Both the position numbers and the translations under genes were made by a program. This document shows positions 42,390 to 53,883 of a stretch of DNA of 64,000 nt, one piece after another; the stretch's first letter is position 1; every line of letters begins with the position of its first letter. Source of the DNA: Panulirus ornatus (lineage: Eukaryota > Arthropoda > Malacostraca > Decapoda > Palinuridae); NCBI RefSeq assembly GCF_036320965.1, contig NC_092234.1, forward strand, positions 42,777,032 through 42,841,031, in the 5' to 3' direction. The notes beneath the pieces were generated by a model that did no database searches, was not told the DNA's origin, and worked only from the letters and a program-made list of their open reading frames with translations.

Positions 42390-44080
42390 GCTTTGTCGCT
42401 GTCTCCCGCGTTTGCGAGGTAGCGCAAGGAAACAGACGAAAGAAATGCCCCCCCCCCCATACACATGTATATACATACGTCCACACACGCAAATATACAT
42501 ACCTACACAGCCTTCCATGGTTTACCCCAGACGCTTCACATGCCTTGATTCAATCCACTGACAGCACGTCAACCCCGGTATACCACATTGCTCCAAATCA
42601 CTCTATTCCTTGCCCTCCTTTCACCCTCCTGCATGTTCAGGCCCCGATCACACAAAATCTTTTTCACTCCATCTTTCCACCTCCAATTTGGTCTCCCTCT
42701 TCTCCTCGTTCCCTCCACCTCCGACACATATATCCTCTTGGTCAATCTTTCCTCACTCATTCTCTCCATGTGACCAAACCACTTCAAAACACCCTCTTCT
42801 GCTCTCTCAACCACGCTCTTTTTATTTCCACACATCTCTCTTACCCTTACGTTACTTACTCGATCAAACCACCTCACACCACACATTGTCCTCGAACATC
42901 TCATTTCCAGCACATCCATCCTCCTGCGCACAACTCTATCCATAGCCCACGCCTCGCAACCATACAACATTGTTGGAACCACTATTCCTTCAAACATACC
43001 CATTTTTGCTTTCCGAGATAATGTTCTCGATTTCCACACATTCTTCAAGGCTCCCAGGATTTTCGCCCCCTCCCCCACCCTATGATCCACTTCCGCTTCC
43101 ATGGTTCCATCCGCTGCCAGATCCACTCCCAGATATCGAAAACACTTTACTTTCTCGAGTTTTTCTCCATTCAAACATACCTCGAAATTGACTTGACCCT
43201 AACCCTACTGTACCTAATTACCTTGCTCTTATTCACATTTACTCTTAACTTTCTTCTTTCACACACTTTACCAAACTCAGTCACCAGCTTCTGCAGTTTC
43301 TCACATGAATCAGCCACCAGCGCTGTATCATCAGCGAACAACAACGGACTCACTTCCCAAGCTCTCTCATCCCCAACAGACTTCATACTTGCCCCTCTTT
43401 CCAAAACTCTTGCATTCACCTCCCTAACAACCCCATCCATAAACAAATTAAACAACCATGGAGACATCACACACCCCTGCCGCAAACCTACATTCACTGA
43501 GAACCAATCACTTTCCTCTCTTCCTACACGTACACATGCCTTACATCCTCGATAAAAACTTTTCACTGCTTCTAACAACTTGCCTCCCACACCATATAGT
43601 CTTAATACCTTCCACAGAGCATCTCTATCAACTCTATCATATGCCTTCTCCAGATCCATGAATGCTACATACAAATCCATTTGCTTTTCTTAGTATTTTT
43701 CACATACATTCTTCAAAGCAAACACCTGATCCACACATCGTCTACCACTTCTGAAACCACACTGCTCTTCCCCAATCTGATGCTCTGTACATGCTTTCAC
43801 CCTCTCAATCAATACCCTCCCATATAATTTACCAGAAATACTCAACAAACTTATACCTCTGTAATTTGAGCACTCACTCTTATCCCCTTTGCCTTTGTAC
43901 AATGGCATTATGCACGCATTCCGCCAATCCTCAGGCACCTCACCATGAGTCATACATACATTAAATAACCTTACCAACCAGTCAATAATACAGTCACCCC
44001 CTTTTTTTAATAAATTCCACTGCAATACCATCCAAACCTGCTGCCTTGCCGGCTTTCATCTTCCGCAAAGCTTTGTCTGA
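42372..44080 (-). mobile_element. Longest LINE-A copy, reverse strand
   Basis: About 1.7 kb: T-run (42,372-42,389), 3' untranslated region, then a nearly complete RT domain read leftwards, extending 5' to about 44,080. No endonuclease domain is present, so it is 5'-truncated like the others. It serves as the reference copy for the family in this window. Confidence 0.9.
42569..44075 (-). pseudogene. LINE-A reverse transcriptase with catalytic core, broken
   Basis: Non-LTR RT, from about KMKAGKAAGLDGIAVEFIK through the fingers (PLYKGKGDKSECSNYRGISL), GFRSGRRCVDQVFAL, motif A (AFMDLEKAYDRVDRDALW), motif B (GLRQGCVMSPWLFNLFMD), motif C (LLFADDTALVADS, at about 43,327-43,345), CFRYLGVDL and the C-terminal KWFGHMERMSEERL and GRPNWRWKDGVKKIL boxes. 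Breaks: a frameshift at a seven-T run (44,002-44,008), a stop at 43,690-43,692 just before QMDLYVAFMD, and a one-base deletion near 43,200 after KVIRYSRV. All catalytic aspartates are present, so few lesions separate it from an intact RT core. RTE-like clade is a guess. Confidence 0.87.
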
Positions 44081-44084
44081 GTAT

Positions 44085-44229
44085 GTATATGTATGTATAG
44101 GTGAAATGTATAGGTATGTATATGTGCGTGTGTGGGCGTTTATGTATATACATGTGTATGTGGTGGGTTGGGCTGTTCTTTCGTCTGTTTTCTTGCGCTA
44201 CCTCGCAAACGCGGGAGACAGCGGCGAAG

Positions 44230-44233
<4 letters not shown>
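44085..44233 (+). mobile_element. Short LINE-A 3' end, plus strand
   Basis: Only the last ~150 bp of the 3' untranslated region: 'gtgtgtgggcgtttatgtat', 'ggtgggttgggctgttcttt' and terminal CGCTACCTCGCAAACGCGGG, then 'gacagcggcgaagtataata' into (TA)n (44,234-44,290). Head-to-head with the reverse-strand copy to its left. Confidence 0.82.

Positions 44234-44290
<57 letters not shown>
44234..44290. repeat. (TA)n microsatellite
   Basis: TA run between the LINE-A end and the 3' end of the reverse-strand LINE-C. Confidence 0.95.
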
Positions 44291-44291
<1 letters not shown>

Positions 44292-45730
44292 GTTGGAGGC
44301 TCTAGTCAAGGACCAAAATCCACATCAAGGCCGGGCTTTAATTGAAATATAGAGAATCATGAAAGGAAAAATTAGACAAGGGAAAGTATTTACGATTTTT
44401 GGAAGTTGAAAACCAGCCTTTCAAAATGTGCCAGTTCAAAGTTATTTTGGAAGACATGAGAAGGCAGAGAGCTCCAAAGCTTCAAGGTGTAGGGAAAGAA
44501 ACAGTTATCAAAACGGCCCACTCATGAGTTGCCAACGGCCACACAGTAATCATATGACGCACAATGCGCTTGTCGAGTATTGCATGGTTTAGCTAGTGGA
44601 GGGGGGAACACGAGCAACCAGACCTCTGAAGCAAAAACCAAAGTAATACCATAATATAGAAGAGGAAAGAGTGAAACAACATAGCGGAGCAGGGCAAGTG
44701 GATCAAGTTTTGAAGTGAGATGGGAGAGTTTATAAGTGGGACCGCTTTCGACTCAACTCTGTCAAGTAAGAACACAGAGCTAGAACCACCCCAAATGTAA
44801 GAGCAGTACTCCATGCAAGGACGAATTAATCCTTTGTATAAGCAGAGCAGTTAACTGTTCGGAGAAGAATTTTCGACATCTAAACAGGACACCCAGTTTC
44901 TTAGAGGCAGACTTAGTTATACCCGTACTGTGAGGTTTCGAAGAAAGATTGGATGTCACAGTAATACCATGTATATTCATTGCTTCAACCGTATGAGTGC
45001 ATTGGATTATTTGTGGAAGAAAGGATATTGGTGGTAAAAAGGAATAAAAGTGTAGGAAACAGGACCTAACCTTGAGGGACACTGCTGCTGATGGAGAAAG
45101 AGGAGATAGATCGGCCAGAGAGGAGGCTAGATATGAGGGAGGAAAGTGAGGGAGGGAAGCCAAAAGAGGGAAAGCTTAGAGATGAGACTCCCATGCCATA
45201 CCCTGTCAAAAACTTTGGACATATCGTGGGCAACTACATAGGATTCCCCCAAATCTTTCAGGGATGATAACCAAACATTAGTAAGATAGGAACGAATATC
45301 ACCAGAGGATCCCGTCCTACGAAACCCATACTGGTAACCAGAGAGAAGACTGTTATTCAAGATGTCTAAGGATATGGGAGTTAGGGACGACTTTAGAGAT
45401 TTCGGAAGTGGTAGATAGATAGAGGGGTTAGAACGGTCACCTTTCTTAGGGATGGGATGGACTAACGAATGCTTCCAAGAAGAGGAAAAAGTGTTGGTTT
45501 TTACGTAGCAATGAAACAAACGAGCAAGCACAGGTGCAAGTTCAGAGGTACACTCTTTCAGGACACGGGCATAGATGCCACCAGGACCATAAGCCTTGCT
45601 TGTGTCCAGAGAAAGAAGCGCTTTTCGAACAGCTCGAACAGAGAGAGTGTGTTACATAGATACACACGCCCAAGGTCCAAGTGAGGTGTTCTGGCCTTAA
45701 CTTAAAAGCGAGAGGCAAGCGGAACACCAT
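44291..45730 (-). pseudogene. LINE-C: jockey-like RT, decayed but nearly whole RT to 3' end
   Basis: Reverse-strand relic with all RT blocks in order: LLSLDTSKAYGPGGI, KTNTFSSSWKHSLVHPIPKK, GYQYGFRRTGSSGD (an intact frame of about 160 codons, 45,127-45,620), motif A as AHDMSKVFDRVWH, then after a frameshift motif B as SVPQG followed by a stop, motif C reduced from YADD to YG-stop (near 45,005), SKKLGVLFRCRKFF, MEYCSYIWGGSS with LLDRVESKAVPLINSP, and the C-terminal LPSHVFQNNFE-type end near 44,450. The element ends at the (TA)n tract at 44,290. It resembles jockey-superfamily RTs common in decapods; assignment by recalled motifs. Confidence 0.82.
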
Positions 45731-46065
45731 CTGAATTTATACTTAAGTGAGAGGAAGATAACGCAAAATCAACTCATCTAATGAAGACCTAGAGAACAGG
45801 TTGGAGTGGGTTGAATTTCTCTCACCTGCCACGCATCTGCCATAATTATTGATCGAAGGTTGGTCTGGGATCGACATTAGCCATTTACCAAGTTTTCTTT
45901 AATGTTTTTGTAGATGTTCCAGTCCGGCATGTGTCCTTACTTCGGGTAAATTTATCGAACAGTCTCACTAATTTTCTTGAACGGACTTTCATGTGCCCCT
46001 GTCTGATATTTTCTGAAACTGCTCACAGACATTTCTTCTACCATGACTGATATTGTATATTCCTC

Positions 46066-46069
<4 letters not shown>
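45731..46069. other. Non-coding stretch, nothing recognised
   Basis: May hold further decayed 5' LINE-C sequence, but no motif is legible. Confidence 0.4.

Positions 46070-46141
<72 letters not shown>
46070..46141. repeat. (GA)n microsatellite
   Basis: Pure GA run of about 72 bp. Confidence 0.96.
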
Positions 46142-46145
<4 letters not shown>

Positions 46146-47454
46146 ATAATGCCTACATTATTGGGAAAATTCATGAAGATAACATTACCCAAGGTATCGA
46201 AGCATTTCCATATCAGTTCCACCAACTGAACAGAAAAACCTATTGACAGTCTATGTAATTTTCAACACTTTTTTAATGGAAATGTTTATCTGATAAGACT
46301 ACTTATTTGTAGGTTTCATGCTATCGTACCACTTACTTCCAGGCGTAACTCAAACACCTTGGGATAGTCTAGTGTGCTATTAGTCCCAAATGCATCCCAC
46401 ACAGCTGGCTGGCGTAGCTTAACCTGGTGTTATTCGACCCAATTGCAAACCACATCCCTGGGATAGCCTAGCCCAGTGCTATTTGTCCCAACTCAACCTG
46501 GTATAACCAAAACAAGACGAAGCTAACAACTTTTCAGCAAGACGGTAAGAAAGATGACACAAACACAGCAGTGATATCTAAATCATCATGAAGGACACTT
46601 GATTATTTTACAGACAGCCTATGAAAATGAATGGTGGGTGTGAGGTGACCAAAATCCACTGACTCACGTACGTGACGGTAACTACTAATCATAGACGTAG
46701 GCAGAAGGGGGGGGGGGGGGGGTCGCCTGGCCGCCTCATTCACAACTGACTTTTTGCGTAATGTCGCAGCGTCTTGTGTTAATACGTTTCACAACTGAAA
46801 CTACGTAAAATACGCTAAAATATGTCTTGTGTAAACGTATGGATGTTTTCACCTAAAACATTTTCTATGGCAACCATTCACCCACGTCCCCCCTTTCCAA
46901 GGGAAAAAACAAAAAACTTGCTTCCTCCGTATGTGACGCCAGCGTATCTGATTATCAATATGAGAGCGTTAATTGCTGGCACCTTGAGTGAATAATTACT
47001 ACACCCCCACTTAATTGCCACAAACATTCCTGTCGTATTTTTTCCTTACCCAGTTAATTGAGGAAAAGAAGTCAGGGGCTTCGTGAACCCCCCCATTACC
47101 TACCTCTTCAAGGACTGCGTAAAAATATCATACGTTTCCTAAGGTCATGGGAAAAAATAAGAAGTGTCGACTAGTCTGCGCCACTCCGCCACACTGTACG
47201 ATCACCTCGCTCCTCTGGTGTCCTGAGTGCATCAGCTACACGATATCGGAAAGATAATCGTACTTTTATTCCCGTCACGAATATATGAATATTTGTTTCC
47301 TCTGCGTCGTTGGCTGGGGGAAAAAAAAAAGTAAAGAATACAACTACTTCTCAACGTTCACCAATACTGTAAATTTCCTCTTCCACAGGAAGTAAATAAT
47401 GAATGACGGGACGTCACTCACTGCTGCTACTCCTGGCAACAACCCCCCCCCCCC

Positions 47455-47492
<38 letters not shown>

Positions 47493-48440
47493 GGAAAAAT
47501 TATCGTACAGCTGCGACATTAGACCAATATGGCAACACCGGCTTCTCAGACCAATATGTGATCTTTCAATTTGCGACGGTCGGAACAATTTGTAAGTTAA
47601 TGACCATCAGTTTTTCTTAGAATACTGTCAAACAATTTACACACATGCTAACCATATCATTTTTCTTACTCGCGTAGATACGGGACAATTGTGGTTCAAT
47701 GGAGTTCTTATATTTTAAGACGTTAAATCCACCATTATGTCACAAGTTCTCAGAAAAAATTAATACTTCGTAATCAGTGCATTATCTCCGATAGACTTTG
47801 GCCTATTCTTTTTGTTTCTCTCAGTGTGAATATTGGTATTAGGATATTTTGAGTTCTCCAATATCCCGTGTCATGACACGCGTAAGGTTCGAAAAGGATC
47901 TGCTAAATTTAGCCACGTTCTATTTACTTACAATTTCATGTCAGGTGCGAATTATGCACGTAAACCCAAAAAGAAATCTTAATGATCCGTTTATTCAATG
48001 AGGCGAACCGAGAAATATTCTCTGAATTTTTAACGTCTTGAGCACGTCATCATCCTCAAAGGCTGATTATAAAAATGGCCATTTTTTAAAGGCTCAAAGG
48101 CTGGCTGAAGGCACCAACCAAAGGCTCTGACCTGCTGTCTCATACCTTCACAAACACAGGTACAGACCAACTGCCTTTGCATTGCCCATTAAAAAAAAAA
48201 AAAAAAGGCTCTCATACGCGTCTCAATGCATCTGTTTCTGTGAAACTGGACGTAATGGCAGGTGTTGAGGCACACAGTGTGGGGCCGAGGTGTGTACTGC
48301 GTGACGAGGTTAATGATTAGATAATTAATGTCGTGGTGGATGTGGTGTTTCCTCAAGTGTGGCCAGGATATCAACTCCTCAACCGCTAATTGATAAGTAA
48401 ACATACACAATCTAAAACCGGCAGCTACAACACACAAGCT
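46142..48440. other. Non-coding stretch with short homopolymer and CA tracts
   Basis: A loose repeat around 'cctgggatagcctagcccag', 'tgctatttgtccca' at 46,340-46,510; a G-run at about 46,708-46,722; C-run plus (CA)n at 47,445-47,491; an A-run at about 48,190. No gene recognised. Confidence 0.45.
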
Positions 48441-48449
48441 AAAACCTAT

Positions 48450-48461
48450 AATGATAATAAT

Positions 48462-48517
<56 letters not shown>

Positions 48518-48528
48518 TAATATTAATG

Positions 48529-48583
<55 letters not shown>

Positions 48584-48660
48584 TAATAATGATAATTGAT
48601 GATAATTGATAATAATCATTATCATTACTATTAGTAGTAGTAGTAGCAGTAGTAGCAACA
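48450..48660. repeat. (AAT)n with (GAT)n and (AGT)n variants
   Basis: Mostly AAT triplets on the plus strand from 48,450 to 48,620 with scattered GAT, then (GTA)n to about 48,655. Asn-, Ile- or Leu-rich frames are artefacts. Confidence 0.95.
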
Positions 48661-48779
48661 GTAGTATTGATTATTATCATTATTATCATTACTGTTATCA
48701 TTATACATGACAAACAACCTAACATTACGATACACATGACCACTCTCCAGATAACACTGCAATATTAAACAAGTCAGGG

Positions 48780-48823
48780 ATGGCGGGTGTGTGGGCAGGT
48801 CTGCCCTCCCACACACCCGCCAT
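48780..48823. other. Perfect 16-bp hairpin
   Basis: ATGGCGGGTGTGTGGG (48,780-48,795) pairs perfectly with CCCACACACCCGCCAT (48,808-48,823) around a 12-base loop. Confidence 0.85.
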
Positions 48824-48920
48824 TATCGTCACCAACAACAAATAAACAAAATATTGAGATGGTCTATGATAGACCTTATGGCGTTGGTGTGGGCCATGGC
48901 CACGGGATCTTTCCAACGTA

Positions 48921-48955
48921 TATGAGAGAGTAACTTCTTGAGCTACTCTCTCATA
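48921..48955. other. Perfect 12-bp hairpin
   Basis: TATGAGAGAGTA (48,921-48,932) pairs with TACTCTCTCATA (48,944-48,955) around an 11-base loop. Confidence 0.8.
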
Positions 48956-49249
48956 ACACATATCCACTTTCGTTTTGTAATCATCAAAGAAGTATAAAGC
49001 AATGATTAAACACAATAACTTGAAATATATTTCTTATGTACATATCAGACATGTTTACCAAAAGAAAAAAAAGCAGAATCAGCAAATCGCACTGGGACAT
49101 GGCTTAAATTTAGCTTGTTAATGGCGATAACGTATCTCGTGTTGCCGATAAGTAACATATGAACACAATCACGTACGCTCACGGAAATTTCAGTTGTGTT
49201 TTCGCTTCTCTTGAAAATAGTGAGGATATATGAAGACCTTCAACGTGGT

Positions 49250-49835
49250 GTAAAAAGCTTAGGTTGAGGATGTTCATGGCTAGGATATGGGTTGATATGG
49301 CTAGGATATAGGTTGATATTCATGGCTTCCTAGGATATGAGTATATATTTCATGGCAAAGATATGGGTTGATATTCAAGGATAGGATATGGGTTTATATT
49401 CATGGCTAGGATATGGATTGATATCATTGCTGGATATGGGTTGATATCATGGCTAGGACATGAGTTGATCATGACTAGGATATGGACTGATATGGCTAGG
49501 ATATAGGTTGATATTCATAGCTTCCTAGGATATGAGTATATATTTCATGGCAAAGATATGGGTTGATATTCAAGGATAGGATATGGGTTTATAGTCATGG
49601 GTAGGATATGGGTTGATATTCATGGGTAGGATATGGGCTGATATCATGACTAGGATATCGGTTGATATTTCATGGCTTCCTAGGATATGAGTATATATTT
49701 CATGGCAAAGATATGGGTTGATATTCAAGAATAGGATATGGGTTTATATTCATGGCTAGGATATGGGTTGATATCATTGCTAGGATATGGGTTGATATCA
49801 TGGCTAGGACATGAGTTGATAATGGCTAGGTTATC
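49250..49835. repeat. Degenerate 'ggatatgggttgatatcatggcta'-type minisatellite
   Basis: Short units of about 20-28 bp on the theme 'taggatatgggttgatat' and 'tcatggc'. They are organised in a larger unit marked by 'cttcctaggatatgagtata', which recurs at 49,326, 49,521 and 49,676. Confidence 0.88.
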
Positions 49836-50244
49836 TTATCTTCCTCTGTAGTATCAGGGAAAGCTTTATACATATCACAGCCTCCATCAAAAGGAGTAAA
49901 AATGTTATCTGTGTTATCACGTTTGTGCTCTACATTGAAAAGTAATGAATATTAATAAATCATTAATAAATATTTCCCTTGTCAGCCGTGAGATCAAGCC
50001 CGCCAACAAAGCTCACGATCGCATTAAAATCCTAAATAACGAAAAACTGGCATTTTTATGTATATATTTATGATGTTTAAATTGCACAAAGAATGGCTGG
50101 TTCCTTTATGACCGAAGCCGCGCAAGTTTCATCCACATAAAAGTCGTTAAATAAATAAATTTACGATGATTTGAACCGTTATGGCAGCGACCCACTGATC
50201 AGCCGAGAACTGAGTTATTGCCAGGGCTTTGGCCTTATTATTTT

Positions 50245-50248
<4 letters not shown>
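49836..50248. other. AT-rich non-coding stretch
   Basis: No gene recognised. Confidence 0.45.

Positions 50249-50320
<72 letters not shown>
50249..50320. repeat. (TA)n microsatellite
   Basis: Pure TA run of about 72 bp. Confidence 0.97.
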
Positions 50321-50322
<2 letters not shown>

Positions 50323-50404
50323 ATTTAAACAAACCGACTGCGTACCAAAATATATAAACGGGAAATACGTTTCTATGCGTTTGATTCCGTCTACCATCTG
50401 AGAT

Positions 50405-51360
50405 GGTAATGCTGTCTGTAAATACCTATGACCTGGTAATACTGTCTGTGTGGTACTACCATGGTAGTGGTACTATGTGGTAGTCTGTGTGGTACTACTA
50501 TGGTAGTGGTACTGTCTGTGTGGTACTACCATGGTAGTGGTACTGTCTGTGTGGTACTACCATGGTAGTGGTACTGTGTGTGGTACTACCATGGTAGTGG
50601 TACTATGGTAGTCTGTGTGGTACTACCATGGTAGTGGTACTGTCTGTGTGGTACTACCATGGTAGTGGTACTCTCTGAGTGGTACTAATGGTAGTAGTAG
50701 TTTGTCGTACTACCATGGTAGTGGTATTGTCTGTGTGGTACTACCATGGTAGTAGTACTGTCTTCGTGGTACTACCATGGTAGTAGTACTGTCTGTGTGG
50801 TACTACAATGGTAGTAGTACTGTCTGTGTGGTACTACCATGGTAGTAGTACTGTTTGTGATACTACCATGGTAGTGGTAGTCTGTGTGGTACTACCATGG
50901 TAGTGGTACTGTGTGGTACTACCATGGTAGTAGTACTGTCTGTGTGGTACTACCATGGTAGTAGTACTGTCTTCGTGGTACTACCTTGGTAGTGGTACTG
51001 TCTGTGTAGTACTACCATGGTAGTAGTACTGTCTGTGTGGTACTACCATGGTAGTAGTACTATCTGTGTGGTACTACCATGGTAGTGGTACTGTCTGTGG
51101 TACTACCATGGTAGTGGTAGTGGTAGTGTGGTGTACTACCATGGTAGTGGTACTGTCTGTGTGGTACTACCATGGTAGTGGTACGGTCTGTGTGGTACTA
51201 CCATGGTAGTGGTACTGTCTGTGGTACTACCATGGTAGTGGTAGTGGTAGTGTGGTGTACTACCATGGTAGTGGTACTGTCTGTGTGGTACTACCATGGT
51301 AGTGGTACTGTCTGTGGTACTACCATGGTAGTGGTAGTGTGGTACTACCATGGGAGTAGA
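50405..51360. repeat. Palindromic minisatellite, about 30 units
   Basis: Units of about 31 bp on the theme 'ggtactaccatggtagtggt', 'actgtctgtgt'. The core ACTACCATGGTAGT is a perfect 14-bp palindrome and is intact in most units. Unit length varies because the 'ctgtctgtgt' part is sometimes shortened. A larger repeat near the right end includes 'ggtagtggtagtgtggtgta' at about 51,110 and 51,240. Confidence 0.95.
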
Positions 51361-51419
51361 GATGTTGAATGCTTAGATCATGTGTAGGATGGATCAGTAC
51401 ATGAGATCAATAAGTTAGT

Positions 51420-51575
51420 TGAAACAGCTAAGTTAGGCTAGATTAGGTTAGTTATCAATCTAGGTTAGGTTAGGTTAGGTTAGGTTAGTAGGTTAGGTTA
51501 GGTGGTTAATTTAGATAAGGTGGTCGTTAACTTAGGCATTTGGTTTAGATAAATTTAGCATAAGTTAGGTACTTC
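51420..51575. repeat. Interstitial (TTAGG)n-like tract
   Basis: Pure TTAGG pentamers at about 51,461-51,488 and again at 51,490-51,504, embedded in a wider zone of TTAG-containing sequence. TTAGG is the usual arthropod telomere repeat. Confidence 0.85.
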
Positions 51576-51589
51576 ATATTGGCTAGATT

Positions 51590-52195
51590 AGGATAGAATG
51601 ATACAGTGGCTGGGATGGTAATACTGCCTGGGATGATACAGTGGCTGGGATGGTAATACTACCTGGGATAATACAGTGGCTGGGATGGTAATACTGCCTG
51701 GGATGGTAATACTGTCTGGGATGATACAGTGGCTGGGATGGTAATACTGCCTGGGATGATACAGTGGCTGGGATGGTAATACTGCCTGGGATGATACAGT
51801 GGCTGGGATGGCAATACTGCCTGGGATGATACAGTGGCTGGGATGGTAATACTACCTGGGATGATACAGTGGCTGGGATGGTAATACTGCCTGGGATGAT
51901 ACAGTGGCTGGGATGGTAATACTGCCTGGGATGATACAGTGGCTGGGATGGTAATACTACCTGGGATAATACAGTGGCTGGGATGGTAATACTGCCTGGG
52001 ATGGTAATACTGTCTGGGATGATACAGTGGCTGGGATGGTAATACTGCCTGGGATGATACAGTGGCTGGGATGGTAATACTGCCTGGGATGATACAGTGG
52101 CTGGGATGGCAATACTGCCTGGGATGATACAGTGGCTGGGATGGTAATACTGCCTGGGATGATACAGTGGCTGGGATGGTAACAGTGTCTTGTGT
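51590..52195. repeat. 35-bp minisatellite, about 17 units
   Basis: Unit 'atacagtggctgggatggta', 'atactgcctgggatg'. Starts at 51,601 and 51,636 fix the period. Rare variants (acctgggataat; gatggcaat; an extra 'ctgggatggtaatactgt' block) recur together about 298 bp apart, so the array contains a duplicated block of units. Confidence 0.95.
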
Positions 52196-52229
52196 GGGCT
52201 CACACTGGGGTTATTATAGGCAGTGAGGA

Positions 52230-53155
52230 TCTTTTTCACTGTCCCTAGACAGTGAAAATCCAGGAGTTGAGGACTTCCTCACTGTCCCGGGACGTTCAGT
52301 GATCCTTCATACCGTCCCTGGACGTTGATGATCCTGCATATCTTCACTACATATCGTCCCTGGACGTTGATGATCCTTCATATCTTCCCTACATATCGTC
52401 CCTGGACGTTGATGATCCTTCATATCGTCCCTGGACGTTGATGATCCTTCATATCTTCCCTACATATCGTCCCTGGACGTTGATGATCCTTCATATCGTC
52501 CCTGGACGTTGATGATCCTTCATATCGTCCCTGGACGTTGATGATCCTTCATATCGTCCCTGGACGTTGATGATCCTTCATATCGTCCCTGGACGTTGAT
52601 GATCCTTCATATCGTCCCGGGACGTTGATGATCCTTCATATCGTCCCGGGACGTTGATGATCCTTCATATCGTCCCTGGACGTTGATGATCCTTCATATC
52701 GTCCCGGGACGTTGATGATCCTTCATATCGTCCCGGGACGTTGATGATCCTTCATATCGTCCCTGGACGTTGATGATCCTTCATATCGTCCCGGGACGTT
52801 GATGATCCTTCATATCGTCCCTGGACGTTGATGATCCTTCATATCTTCCCTACATATCGTCCCTGGACGTTGATGATCCTTCATATCGTCCCTGGACGTT
52901 GATGATCCTTCATATCGTCCCGGGACGTTGATGATCCTGCATATCTTCCCTACATATCGTCCCTGGACGTTGATGATCCTTCATATCGTCCTGGGACGTT
53001 GATGATCCTTCGTATCTTCCCTACATATCGTCCCTGGACGATATCACTGTCTGTAAACGGTGTAGTCCCTCATCGCTGATCACTGCCCCTGGACAGAACA
53101 GATCCCCGATGTCTCCGGACGGCGAAGACCCTTACCACTGTCCATGGACGGTGGT
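52230..53155. repeat. 29-bp minisatellite, about 25 units
   Basis: Unit 'tcgtccctggacgttgatga', 'tccttcata'. Best phased at 52,300-53,045; flanks are diverged. The core is CGTCCCGGGACG (a perfect 12-bp palindrome) in several units and CGTCCCTGGACG in others. Some units carry an extra 'tcttccctacata' segment. Confidence 0.95.
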
Positions 53156-53295
53156 CCTCCGTGTCACATTACATGGATCAATCAATGAGATACGAACCCT
53201 GGAATCATACTGAATCATACAGCATGTTGCGAATCCCATGTTCCGTAGGATCTATCATATTCCTTTTCACAAAGCTGACATTAAAAGAAAATGGG

Positions 53296-53299
<4 letters not shown>

Positions 53300-53365
<66 letters not shown>
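53300..53365. repeat. (AT)n microsatellite
   Basis: Pure AT run of about 66 bp. Confidence 0.97.
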
Positions 53366-53367
<2 letters not shown>

Positions 53368-53880
53368 ACCCTGGTAGTGTGGGCAGCAGTGTCCGCGAAC
53401 GGCGCCGTCAATAAGAGAAAACGCGAAAATACCTGAAGAATCAACAAAAAACGGGATACTTATGCAACCAGGAGCCAGCAGGTGCCGCCGTGAGCTGGGG
53501 AGGAGGGGAGGTGAGGTTGGGGGGGGGGGGAGCCAGGCCGCCCACACACCGGCGGCCTCACACAAAGTGCTAGTAGCTAAACTGGCACAGAGGCCTCCTG
53601 CTGCCACCTTATCGTGGACATGGAGACAACTCCAGCCTCTACCGTATTGTAACAACCATGACGCTGCTGCTTGTCACAATCTACAACTCCTAGCGTGGAG
53701 GAGGGACTGTGTGTACGTTCTGAGTGTGTGAGCGTGCCGGGGTATTAATACAAGGTTAAAGGAAAGAGATTGATTTGAGGTAATACAGGCGGGGGAGTCT
53801 TGAAAGACGCTAGGGAATATCATCATCAGAGGCCACAGTTGCCTTATCAGTGTGAGGTGGGATTATATTCATGTTACACG

Positions 53881-53883
<3 letters not shown>
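53366..53883. other. Non-coding stretch with a G-run
   Basis: G-run at about 53,519-53,531. No gene recognised. Confidence 0.45.

Noticed and set aside
48189..48743. 184-codon reverse-strand Ile-rich frame resembling a membrane protein
   Set aside because: Hydrophobic stretch is the translated (AAT)n tract; flanks show no family.
51583..52239. 218-codon reverse-strand frame with SQPLYHPRQYYHP-type repeats
   Set aside because: Derived from the 35-bp minisatellite.
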